A stretch of 64,000 nt of DNA from Liriodendron chinense (Eukaryota; Streptophyta; Magnoliopsida; Magnoliales; Magnoliaceae). Below are positions 22,241 to 34,900 of this stretch, piece by piece. Each line of letters begins with the position of its first letter. Positions within the stretch are counted from its first letter, which is position 1. The stretch is taken from NCBI GenBank assembly GCA_003013855.2, contig ML058342.1, forward strand, positions 2,293,120 to 2,357,119, in the 5' to 3' direction. Position numbers and translations under genes: made by a program. The notes below the pieces were generated by a model. The model was not told where the DNA came from and ran no database searches. It was given only the letters and a program-made list of their open reading frames with translations.

Positions 22241-23100
22241 AGCCTCCATAGCTAAGATACGTCTCGTCTCTCTTAGAAGATAAAGTTCATGTCGATACAA
22301 GGCATCTTCTCTACCCAAGCTCTCGATTATGGTCAAACTAACCATATAAGAATTGACTTTTTCCTTGAAGATGTGGTTCATTTTGTAATTTACATTGAGC
22401 AATTTAGATTACAATTAATCAATTAAGTACCAAATATGGCAAGGAGAAATGAGACAAGGTTTTACGAGAATAGATGTCAAAACTTTTAAATTAGATTCAA
22501 TGGTGATGTTAAGAATCCCAAGATTAACACACTGCGTAATGCCATAAAAAATGTCATGAGCTTCCACCACCATATTCGCAGTTCACCCATAAGAGTAATG
22601 AAAGGCGAAGATTGCATTTCCTTTTGGACCCTACACAGCCTACCACCTCCACTTGGACTATAACTTGACCCATCTCGCTTTAGATTTTCTCCAAAACAGG
22701 ATTTATATAATCATTGTCATTTCCGATCCTCTTATAACTCATATTGCCTTAAGACCAACATTTTATAAAAAGAACATAACACATCTAATTTTCTCAGCCT
22801 TCTTCATACTGTTTCTTCAATCCAACTGTAAACTTTCCTAATTGCCCCACCAAGGCTACATCTAGTTCCTTCTGATTTGCCAACATTCATGCTAAGCATA
22901 ATTTGTGCATAATATGACATAGGATGATGGCTATGATCTTTTTATATATCAATGAATTATTGCCAAGGCTAATCCAAAACTGAATTTTTTGTTGAATTGA
23001 GATATCATATCTAACTATCAAATCAATTACTATGAAAATAAATAGTTTAATATGGTCCTTATTTTATTATATAATAAGTGGTAAAATAATTATATTATAT
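22241..23100. other. AT-rich intergenic sequence
   Basis: Apart from the short open minus frame noted above (22240-22402), nothing was recognised. Confidence 0.35.
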
Positions 23101-23950
23101 AGGACTTACATGTGATTATAGATAGCCATCAAAGATCGATTTGATCAAATGATCACAACAAATAAATTAGTGGTTATAAAAGTGAACTATTCGTGCTAAT
23201 TGTATTTTATAAGATTTGATGGTCCATACTATGATATCGTCGATTCTTCCTCTAGTGTCACTTCAATTGCATGAACCTAGTTATCCAACAACTAATTAGG
23301 AAATAGATTATTCAATTTTTACATATGAAGAGGCAAAATTGTCACCCATCTCGTGGAATTCACTTTTAAATATCTAGCAATTTGAAATCAATTTGTCTAA
23401 TATTCATAACGATTAATTCAGTTAATAAAAAATAGAGGGTGTATATTTGTTATTTTAGAAAATGTCCAATCATTTGCAAAGATTGTCCATCACGTGAGAT
23501 CCATCTTTGGTTACACATCCCTCTTATAAAATCACTTTTATTATGTCATCTTGGTATTGTAAAAGGTCTTTTCACAGTGTAAATTTAGGCCACTCGTAAT
23601 TTTTCATCCCTTAGTACAATTACTATTTATCTAATCAATGGACGAAACATAGACAATCTATTTTTATTACATTAGAAAAATATTTAATCATTCATCCAGC
23701 TCCCTTCACATTAGACCCACTGATCCATACATTTTAAAAAATCGCTCTTATTGGATGATGCTAACCTTTCAAGCAATGACTCAAAAATAAATTTTTCTTA
23801 TTAATTACAATAAAAAGGAAAATTTCTCTGGACATTGCATCATATGAGGTTTTCTTTTATTGACCCACTCATCATAAAAGTCGCTTTGATCAGATAATCA
23901 CAAACATTAAATTAATGGTACAAGTGAATAGAGGAAATAGATGAGAAATG
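23100..23950. repeat. Second degenerate array related to 5.25-7.44 kb
   Basis: Cores like AAAATCACTTTGATCAGATGATC appear in varied form near 23131, 23524, 23738 and 23877, again followed by cacaac or ctaacc and then attaatgg. The last two are 139 bp apart, matching the ~143-bp period of the first array. Very diverged. Confidence 0.45.
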
Positions 23951-25399
23951 AAAAATGAGAGAGGCACGGGGAAAATGAGTACACAATACTAGGTTGTCAA
24001 GCTTTGTGGGTTTCCCATAATGGAAAAATAAATTTTTTCATGAGAAAAGCAAGAAAAATGAAGCCCATCATAGGGAAAAATGAGGTGGCTAGATACAATT
24101 ATTTGTGAAGAACTAAGAATTTATTTACGGCATACTGATAAAACCCCACCTTATAATTAATAATGTAAATCAAAAGTTAAACATACTGTTGCCATTATAA
24201 GTACCTAACGTGTAATTTATCGATAAGTCAAGCACAAGTGTACCCATATTAAAACTCAATAAAGGAAGACGGTTCTCGATCTTATCAACTCTAGGTACAA
24301 GTATGTATACAAGGCACTAAAACTAAACCCAATTAAATTTATATTTTTGTGATTATATATTCAAGTAATAGAATAAATAGTCCACACTACTGAGTCATTA
24401 TCTCCACTCATACAAAATGCGATTATTTATGGTAAGCCCACTATATTAATTTTTTATGAAATTTAATTGACGTTCATGATTACATATGTATGATATTGAA
24501 ATGCATATATATTCAAAGATATTAACTAGAAAATTATAAATTAAAAGCGGGGTTAGCCACTATAGAAACCCCACATTAAGAGAGATTAAATCTCAATCAG
24601 TAAATTCAGTTGGGTCCTGATTAAAACAGTTATACGGCATAAAGGCATGCCCCATAGACAACCATCGAAATGGATCCGCCATTGTGGGGGCGTACAGATG
24701 ACAAACTAAAGAGGGAACACGGTTTCAAGTGCATCCACAGAATGCTAACCCTATTTAAAAAATGTTAAAAATCCATAATCAGGCCATGTTGATCCAATTA
24801 TAGGCAAACCAGTCTCTTAAAAATTGATTATGCATAAAACCGGCATAAGAATGACCGATTCTATGTGTAATTGATCCTTTGATCACTGATTATGGGTGTC
24901 TGATAGGCCGATCCAATTGCAGGCTCTGCCCCACTATATACTTTGCTTTGATTCATCCGGATCTGCAGCTGGTCGAGCCTCGGTGTCTATTTAAACCACT
25001 CATGTGAACGCAAGAAAAAGGACAAATGGGTGAGAGAGTGTAGAGAAAGTACAAATGTTGGATGAGTAGAAGCACCACCACAAATCAGTTCAACTGGTCC
25101 TTGAAAGTCAATTTCAATTATGGCGTACTCCCTCTCTTTTAAAACTGCACACATTCGAATTCATTTGACCCTCTGCAATTTCTAAAGATCTCTCCTGTCA
25201 AGCCGTTCTGTCAGTAGAGGTTTCAAAGCCAAGAAAAATACTGAAATCAACGAATAGTTGAAACTTTGGACATCATACTATATTTTCTTACCAAAAATGG
25301 TGTCTGGTTTTTCCTTTTCCTTCTCACATTTTAAATTAAACCATATTTCGCTCTGCACATATCCTGAACACCAGTCATATCAACACACACACACATTTT
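23951..25399. other. Intergenic sequence, nothing recognised
   Basis: AT-rich DNA without recognisable gene or element ends. Confidence 0.35.
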
Positions 25400-25690
25400 G
25401 TTGCCTTTATTTTTTTTGCCCACCCATGTTCCAAACCCCATAGCAATATTACTTAACTCTTTACTTTATTGTTATTTTTGCTTTTCTTTATTTTGCCTGC
25501 CTAGGTTCTAAACCCTACGTAATATGGCTTAACTATTTCCTTTATTATTGCATTTTCTTTTGTTTATTTTGCCTACCTAGTTTCCAAACCCTACACGGTA
25601 TGGCTTAACTCTCTACTCTGTTGTTGTGTTTTGTTTTTCTTTATTTTCCCTACTCTAGGTCCCTGCCTAGCATAATATGTGTTGATTTAG
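25400..25690. repeat. ~76-bp tandem repeat, about 3.7 copies
   Basis: Units containing tttattttgcc, a ccaaacccta-like word, an atggcttaactc-like word and tttattgtt recur with anchors at 25434, 25511 and 25587 (periods 77 and 76). A last partial copy starts near 25639. Confidence 0.8.
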
Positions 25691-28600
25691 TAACGTTAGA
25701 AGTTTCTTTAAATCTCCCTAAAATCCACACAGTCCCTTAAAGTAAATATCGTGTATTACATGGGTGAAAAATGGTGCATTACTATTCATTTTCTGTAAGC
25801 GAGACCCTTACTTAGAATCTACAGTCCCAGACCAACCGTAGGAGTTACTCAAGCTGGAAAATCTTACGATTCTTTGATCTTTAAGTGATTATACAATTTC
25901 TAGTTGACCATAGATTTCAAGCTTCGTTTAGCTAGTGGTGACTCAAAGTCAAATGCACTTTTACCTCTAAGCTAACTCTATATTTAAGTTAAAGCAAAAC
26001 AGAACAGATAGGCGAAAAGAAAGCCGAAGAAGTGAGGGCATCATTACGCGTCTTCACACGCAGGACGAACATTCACAGCCACGTACCTTAAACCATGCTG
26101 ATTCGATGATGCATAACATCCTCTATGTAGTCAGACTTAATGATGAATGGCTTACTGATCATCACTTCATGCACCCTTGCATGGCAAACATCTTTGGCTT
26201 ACCTTCTTCTCATTAGATCCCAGGTTCCAACATAAAAGATAATTGATGTTTTTCAGGGTTAGATTAATCAAACGATTTTTTAGGATCCTCGTGGCAATAA
26301 CCCCATACCTTACAATGATTAAAACTCCAAAGAGCGATTTATATCTTACCTAAACATGATGAATCATACAGATGATTTATCATAATGAATTGATTAATAT
26401 TGTTATTTTAACTGGAAATATCTCTTGCTAACTTATCACACATAGGAGTTAAGAAACGCCGTCATCTACACTTTCGATAAGAACAAAAAAATACATGAAC
26501 CATCTATTGAGTTGATTACATACTTAGGTGTATAATAAAGATGAGATAAGAAAAATAAAAGAAGGGGTGACGCTCTATCTCTCTCCACAGGGTGACACTT
26601 AAAGGGAGCGTCCATACTCTCTCCATCACTTTTCTCTCTCTCTATGAGTTGACACCTATAAGGGACAAGCTCTCTTTATAGTATATATACTATTGTAATA
26701 TATTTTATAAATAATAAATAATAACAATTTTAGGTGTGCATATTAATGTGATGCTCTATTATCATATAGGCTTCGGTGTATCCTACTGTGAAGAAAGTCC
26801 ATTAATTTTTCTCATACATACATATACTCATAATTTAGTCATTAAATTGTTTAAGCTATCCACTCTAAATATATTTTCTATGCAAATCAAATAACAGACC
26901 ATCACATATGGGCCATTAAGTTATCATCAAGTGTACTTCAAGTAGTTGTAATGGTAAAAACAATGATTCAACAGTTAAACACTTTTATAAATTTAATTAA
27001 AACCTTTTAAGTGCATGGTCATGTGTAAAACCACCTGATGAGCCCATGATTTAATCAAATCCATCATATAACAAATACTTAGGTAAATCTAATGGATCTT
27101 ATATTAGTTCGTGTAATAATCAATGAATTCCAATGGATGTACCCAGCATCATCCTCTTTTAGTGGCTGTCGTGAAATATCGTAAAATGAGTTAAAGATGT
27201 CTAGTCAGGATTCTTGACCCTTACATGCCCTCAGGTGTAAAAGTTCTACAATATTTTATGCACCATTAAGTCCATGATTTCACAATCATAATTTAGGCTA
27301 ATGGCCCAAGATTATTAACCTGAATTTTAATAATTTAATGTAAGTGTCTAAAAGTCAAATAGTATAATCCTATATGTATGGCACAATTACGTTCTCATGT
27401 AAGACAAGGATAAAGACACAACCGACACCGAGTTAGCTCCTGATGGTAAAGACATTCCATCCTGATCTAAGTCCCCTCAAACGGAATAATCATGCATCTA
27501 AAGGAATAATGTCCACAAATGTGTCTTAAATATCCGTGTTAGTCATAGCTTAACAGTGTGCTGAAATCCATGGCCTGCAACTCTCTATAGTCAATGACCA
27601 CTGCATATAATCTTAAGTTCCCAGGGATTAGACGATTCACTTATTGTATAACACACATTGTATAAGTTGAAGACAACATTAGATACAAAATTAATGCATA
27701 TCACATTGTTCAAAAGAATCTTGGTTATCTATACTATTTTTTTGAAATCAAGTCTATTACATTCGCGTATCCCAGTGAATTTGGACACACATGGGTTTTC
27801 AAGGGTTAACCTAATACTCCATAATTCTCGCTCAAGTGTGTACCTAGAGATGGGTAATCCCACGCGTTTGGAGATTTGATGGAAATTTTAAGAATCTTTT
27901 TTTTTTTATAAACTTTAATCATTTATCTCATTTACAAATTAAGTCTTATATGGATTATTATTACTTGTACACATTAGTTTGCTTTATTGTGAAGTTTCTC
28001 TTCATATTTCGTCTTTAACGCTTAGAGCCCAAGTTTTAAAATGTCAAATCAGTCGTATGCATGTGAATGCTAGGCCACTATATGAAAGGTATGGTAACGT
28101 TCTCTTACTTAGTCTACATGTTAAGTAACATTAAAGAAAAACTTATTTTAATTCACAAGTCTTTACTTTTGAAAACAAATTTCATGAAATTAATATTAAA
28201 AGAAACTTTTATACATGCACGACTGAAAATATACTAATTATAGTTTAACTTCTCTAATGACCATAAATACTTATAAAATAAAACCAATACCACAAATTAT
28301 GGTGGTTATACACCAACACTGACATACTTCATTCCTTATATTTAAACACTATCAGGCCCATGTAGCACAATTAGTAGGAAAAATCATAGGCTAACCAAGC
28401 CTAATTACATATGATGTCCACTATAATGCCTTTGTAAGAGATTATTTTTAATATATTTTATCTATACAAAACCATATGTGCATATATGAAAAATACGAGA
28501 AATAAAATAATTCAAAAATGATATATTATAATGTATACAACGAAACAAAAAAGTATTTCATAAGTCTCATTTTCTCTACATGCTCCCTATATGACTTTAC

Positions 28601-29257
28601 ACTAATCCTTTAATTATACAAGGATTCGTAATTATGAGTTTCATGCTTATATGTTCAATGGACACATTATGATTATTTATAATCTCTTTAACGATATAGT
28701 ACTTAACTTTTATGTGCTTTATACGCTTAAGTATTTGCCTTTTTTTAAAAAGATGACTGTTGCAGTGTTGCGACAAAAAATTCTCAGCAACTTATCAATG
28801 GTATCAACAACTCTAAGTTCCAAAATAAAGTTCCATTGTTGATTCATGGACCCAAAGCATGCCTGGACTCAACCTCTATGGTGGAAGCTGTAGCAATCGA
28901 CTACTCTACACCCGTCGATGAAATCGGTCTACCAACTAGCAAAATATACGTCCAAAGGTTGACTTTCCACTTGATAAAATTTAAATATAAATACCTGATT
29001 GCCTCTAATTGATCAATTATTTTTATTTGTGAGTTTATAATCTTCCGTGCATTGCATGTATCACATCACTTTCTTTGCAGCTTTCCAATGATCTATACAT
29101 GGATAAATTCAATATCTTATCAATATACTTATAATACCATTAGTATTTTATAGCATCTTCTCGAGTGTTCGACTTCCATGTGTATGCTATTAGTGTACTT
29201 TTTTGTGGCACACTAGTGCACCTTATTTATCAATTATGTGTATCCATGTATTATAAT
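25691..29257. other. Long AT-rich gene-free stretch
   Basis: No open frame with family features and no clear terminal repeats. 26575-26720 has a short gtgacgct/ggtgacac direct and partial inverted motif beside a TA-rich stretch (tatagtatatatactat), probably a small repeat remnant. Confidence 0.35.
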
Positions 29258-30110
29258 GTCGGTTAAGCCTTGGCAAGCTGAAGACCGAAGATTCAAGTGT
29301 ACAAGAAGCATCAAGGAAGAAGAAACATGTAAATGAGATGCCTTGATGACCTTAACCCTTTGAACCAAAACTCCCTTAACTTCTAGATAACTTGGACCAA
29401 CCAAGAAAACCCTTAGTCATTCTTATTAGTCATAGATTATATAGAAAAATATGATAAATTAGGTTAATAAAAGAGGTGGAAGCTGTTGTAATTAAATCGG
29501 CCTAAATAATAGTTTTTTATAGGTCCTTGATATGTTGGAGTCTAATTTCGACAGGACTCTGATCGATCGGATAGGTCGTTTCGATATATCAAGATATGTC
29601 TAGTAACTTACTAATTCTCTGGACAGTTTTTTCGATCAATCGAATGGGTCAATTTGATACATTATATCGAAACTCAATTCGATCAATCGAAAATATGTTA
29701 AATGACTTATTGATTTATCTGGATAATTTTTTCAATCCATCGAACTGGCCATTACAATATATCGAAAGATTACTTCGATTAATTGAAATAGTATTCCGAT
29801 CTATTGAAGTGACCGTTTTCTGCTCGTTTTATAACCGTTGGAAAATTTTCTATATGCGAGAGTGACTTTTTTGGCATGGAGAAAATGATTTTGAGAAGTT
29901 TGAAGCCACCATTATTGGAGACTATTGGAGGCTCAAATCCTAACCCTATCAAGGCATCCTCCTTGTGATTCATAAAAAAAATGGAGCATTCGAAGCTCAT
30001 GAAGAATATGTATTCATCCATCTTTAATCTCTAGAGTTTAGATCAATCTAATAGTTATATTTCAATCTAAATTTTATGATGAGTCGTTACAGGTGAGATT
30101 CTCTATGTAA
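29258..30110 (+). mobile_element. Copia-type LTR remnant related to the element at 31952-37018
   Basis: From 29258, text such as tgtcggttaagcc, then agcatcaaggaagaag and catgtaaatgagatgcct, parallels the LTR of the gag-only element when that element is read on its own (minus) strand. The middle part is dense in cgatcaatcgaa-type palindromic words, as in that LTR near 33250-33430. No second LTR or internal region was found, so it is a solo or truncated LTR. The right limit is approximate. Confidence 0.5.
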
Positions 30111-30400
30111 CTCATTCCCACTAGTTGTAGAGATCTCAAACCTACCTCTCATCACCTTGGTCATCTCAAGAAGATCAAATTCAAGGCGGTTGGAGTTGGA
30201 GCATTGGCGAAGCATCGACAACAACATCGAGGGAGCACAATGGGTAGCTGGTTGAAGTACAAGAGAGTGGAGATCAAGCAACCCAAAGCGACACATCAAC
30301 GAGGCTCAAATCCGATAAGTGAATTGTCAATTTGTAAGAGTCCAATCGCTTTCTTCCAATGGGGATTTGAGTGTAGAGTTTGTTTGTCAAACTCAATATA

Positions 30401-30540
30401 GGTTCGTTTGTCGATCCTTAGCTTATTAGTTAAGCGTAAAAGTCTAGTGGCGTTTGTCGATCATTGGCTCGTTTTGTTAAGCCTAAATTTGAGGTTCATT
30501 TGGCGATCCTTAGCACATTTGTCGGGCCTAAAACAATCTC
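30401..30540. repeat. ~45-50-bp tandem repeat, three diverged copies
   Basis: Three copies of a phrase like gttcgtttgtcgatccttag followed by a taagcctaaa-like word lie at about 30401, 30449 and 30492. Confidence 0.6.
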
Positions 30541-30594
30541 CAAAGGGAGCCACAATATGGGTGTCAATGTGTAGGTTGGGAGGAACTTGTAAAC

Positions 30595-31185
30595 TCCCCA
30601 GTATGGTGGATCCAAATTAAAACACCTACAAGATAGATGGTTCACATCAAAGGTGGGCATCACATGATAGATGGCCCATATTAAGGTGGCCCCACATGAT
30701 GGACAGTCCACATAAAAGGTCGGCCTTTAATAATGAATGACCCACATCCAAGGCAAGCCTTACATGATGGACAATTAATAATGGTAGGCCCCACATGATG
30801 GATGGTCGACATCAAAGGGTGGCCTTTATGACGAGTGACCCATATCCAAGGCAGGCACTACATGATAGATGACCCACATCAAAGGTGGGGCCCGCATGAT
30901 GGACGGTTCACATAAAAGGTGGGCTCCACACAATAGGTGGTGGATATTATAGGTGAGCCCCACATGTTATGGACAACAACATTGATGGTGGGCCACACTT
31001 AATGGATGACTAACATCAAAGGTCGGCCCTACATAATGAATGGTGCACATGAAAGGTTGGGCCATAATAATGATGGACCACATCCAAGGTGGGTTTTGTA
31101 CAATGGACAACCCACATCAAAGGTGGGGCCCATATAATGAATGGTCCACATCAAAGGTTAGCCCCATATGATGGATGGTGGATGT
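30595..31185. repeat. Minisatellite, ~36-42-bp unit, about 14 copies
   Basis: A unit of the form ggtggggcccacatgatgga followed by tggtccacatcaaa recurs head to tail across 590 bp with considerable drift (cccacatgatgg, cacatcaaaggt and acatccaagg are the repeated words). No open frame is preserved. Confidence 0.85.
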
Positions 31186-31715
31186 GAGGGAGACTAAACA
31201 AACTTGAGGGATAATTACATATGGCATTGGGAACTAAACATGCTTTTCTACTTTTTGATTGATAAGTATGTTCGTTACTAGAGAGCTATACATGAGCCGA
31301 GTTGAGCTGAGTTTGACCTAAGATTGGTTTGGCTTGTTTACGTGACACCCATTATTCAAGCTTTACACGAGCCGAGCTTCGATCCTATCCCTACTGTTTG
31401 AGCTTCGTTTGATCTAAATATTCGAGCTGAACTGAGTCAAGTTCGAATAGGGGTCGACTTATATTTTTTTTATTAAATAAACAATATATATAATATGAAG
31501 TTTTAATCTTGTATTTTGATCTACTAGAAGTTTGGATCTTCCCTATTTTTTTGTCTGATATCGTAAAATGAGCTGAAATTTTTTATTGACGGTTAGATAA
31601 AAGACATATCATGGTAGGGCCTACAGAGCTTTGACACCAGTTACTTGGCAAGTATTGAGGTCGCTAGGCAATTCGAACCTCACTTTAGCATACTGAGCAA
31701 ACTTTGTGGGCTTGT

Positions 31716-31767
<52 letters not shown>
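31716..31767. repeat. (TA)n(TG)n compound microsatellite
   Basis: A TA run of about 17 bases passes directly into a TG run of about 34 bases. Confidence 0.95.
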
Positions 31768-31769
<2 letters not shown>

Positions 31770-31951
31770 CCACGATGTCCATTTATTTTTACATATCATT
31801 TTAGGACATGATTTAATTGAATCATATCAAAAACTCAAGTGGACAAAACCACAAGAAACAATATACATTGATGTTTATGTATTATGTATTATACATGTCG
31901 TCATGGACATGCACCATCTACGTTGTCCATTTGTTTTTACATATCATTTTA

Positions 31952-34900
31952 TGACCGAAATTACACATATCGCTCACATTTAAGGTGTCATGCTTTGTGG
32001 AAGCTTAGAGCAGAGTTAGTAGAATCACGACTAAATCTTATAGGGGGTGCATATGATCATTTTAAATTCCTTCCTAATTAAAATTAATTTATTAATTCAA
32101 ATTAATTAAGCAATTAACACTTAAACTTACGAGACATGTGGGTTGAATCACATATACCACAAATGATTCAATATTAAAACAACTAGTCTATAAGATATGT
32201 GAAATACAACTTGTGTGTGAATTTAACTAATCAAGTGCCTAGCATATAAACTATTCAAGCATTCATATAATTTATCAATTAAACAAACAATGTATGAATA
32301 GAAATGTGCTCAAATAACAATTACAGACACAAGCATGTATAGTAGTTCGACTACTTGTCTACTCTACCTGACGGGCGCACTCTCCTCGGGTGTACCGATA
32401 TTCACTATCTCGGAGGTTTTAAATCAGGTTTACCTTTAATCTTTACAATTGATTTTTCATTGGTTCGCCAAAAACCTCGGTCCTACACAAGAACTGACTT
32501 CGTCAAAGACTTAGTTTTTTATCGGTTAATCAACAACCATTAGCAGTCACAATTCAAGGCCCTATGTACACTCCCGCCGGAGGCTCCCCACGGAGACTAA
32601 CACGTACTCACCTATATCCGATAATTTTAGCCTTACACAAGAGCCTAGGTCCTAATCCAATAACCTATCTAGTTTGATAATCAAGCTCTCATACACAATC
32701 CTACACAATGAAATAGCATGTATAGACTCTTACAATGACAACTTACATATCATATTAAGCCTCTTTATTGCGTCTTGCTCGAGTAGCTTCTTCATGCTCT
32801 CTTGTGCTTGAATCAGCTCCACATTGCTCCCTCCATCTTTGATGCTGAATGCTTCAGCTCCCTTAATCAATTACCTTATATTTTATGCTCTTTTGAGGTG
32901 ACCAAGGTATTAGGAGTTTGTGAAATCTCTACAACATAAGGATGAGATTTGGTTTCATATCATGGATTCACATATATGGGTCTTCTAGAGGATTTATACA
33001 GTGTTTTACTTATAAGCATGGTGTCTAAACTCTAGAGAATGAAAGAGATCAAGTTAATCTCCATTTTGAGCTTTAAACACTTACTTGTGATGAATCACAA
33101 TGGACATGATTTGAATATTTTATGATTAAGTTTTTAATAATATGGTGTTGTAGTGGTTTCTAATGCACTAAAAACCCATCAAAATACCTATAGCCCGAGT
33201 GCCATATTTATAGACTTGAAGTTTTAACAACTATAAAATAGGCATAAATGGCTAATTGTTGATCGATTGACCCAAGCGATCGAACGATTGACAATGCCCT
33301 TCGTTCGATCGACAAAGACTATCGACCAGTTGATCCTTTAATGATTTGCAGGCTAAAACTCGTTGGACCAAATTTGGCCTCTTCAACCGGTGGCATCGAT
33401 CGATCGACGACGATTGAGGATGTGCTCGATCAATTGATGAATCTCATAAAATTGTTGTTTTAGGCAGTTTTATTTACAACGGTTTGGGATCCTCTGATAC
33501 CTTATAAATTATGATCATTTAAGGATCTTAAGGCTAAATGATGACTAATGTAAGGTTTACCCATTTAGGGTGTAGTCATCTAGAGGTTAGGTTGTTTTAG
33601 TTTCAAGGATTAGGGACACCTAGGCACATCATTTACCTGTTTCTTCTCTCCTTGATGCTTATTGTCTTTATGTGTATTCAATTTTCAACTTCTAAGGGCT
33701 TAACTGACATACTGACACAAAGACTTATGTGATTGACAAACAAGGCACACAAATCAATGCACCAACAATCTCCCCCATTGTCAAAAGATACCAAAATATA
33801 AGCTCAAGCTAAACTATAAAAATGTTAATAAGGCTAATTTTTCGGATTTGCTTATGGTTTTAATTCCGATTGTCGTTACTAAAATTTTCTGAATCTGTTA
33901 ATCCCAAGGGTCAATTTATTTACATAACTTCCTTGTATGGTAGATCAATTAGAGAAAGATTAAGAACTCCTTTAAAAAAATGAAATGGTCGGGATCCTCT
34001 TTCAAATTACTAGGGAGAGAAGTAGTGGTGGAGGCCCTTATAATGTACAATAATCCATGGTCTTCATCACTATGGGAGTCACTGGATTCTAATTTAGACT
34101 CCTCCGTATCATCTCATGTTACCACCATAGTTTTTTTTCCTTTTGGTTCTAAGTTTGTTTGTACAATTGGAGGCAATGTGACTATAACTCTCACAAGTGC
34201 AACATTACACTTGTTTAAGTTGTCTAGATGATTTATCCTTATGTTTCTCAACATTCTTATCATTCTTATCATAACTCTTTCCTTTAGTGAATTTAAAAAA
34301 TTTCTTATTGAGTTTCTCTTCCTCAGCTTCATCACTACTATCTACTTCTTTTTCACTATTCTTTTGTCCATGTGAGAGCCTATGTGAAGACTTCATTACA
34401 ATATTTTTCTTCTTATAGGGGTTTTTAAAGTGTAGTTCATAAGTTTGTAGGGAACGTATAAGTTCTTCTACTTTCGTCATGTCTATGTCTCCACGCTCTT
34501 TTATCATGGTAACTTTGAAGCTAAATTTTTTCAAGAGGGATGTAAGTATTTTCCTACATATACGGCCTTTCGTAGCCCTTTCTCTTAAGCCCCACATGGA
34601 GTTACAAATTTTATTTAAGTTAGAGTAAAACTGCATAAAAGTTCCATACTCTTCTATTTTAATATTTTTAAATTTTGTGGTCAAGAGCTAGAGATTAGAG
34701 TGCTTTGTTGTGCTAATTCTCTTATGAGTGATCTCTTATGCATCCCATGCTTTTTGTGGTTGTACACATACAGATACGTGTAAATTTTTCTTGGGGGATA
34801 ACAGAGAAAATCGTATTAAGAGCTTTGACATTATCGACATACCAAGTTCTCTCATCAACACTCTAAGTTGAGTCATCTTTATGAGTGTTAATGGCTTTGT

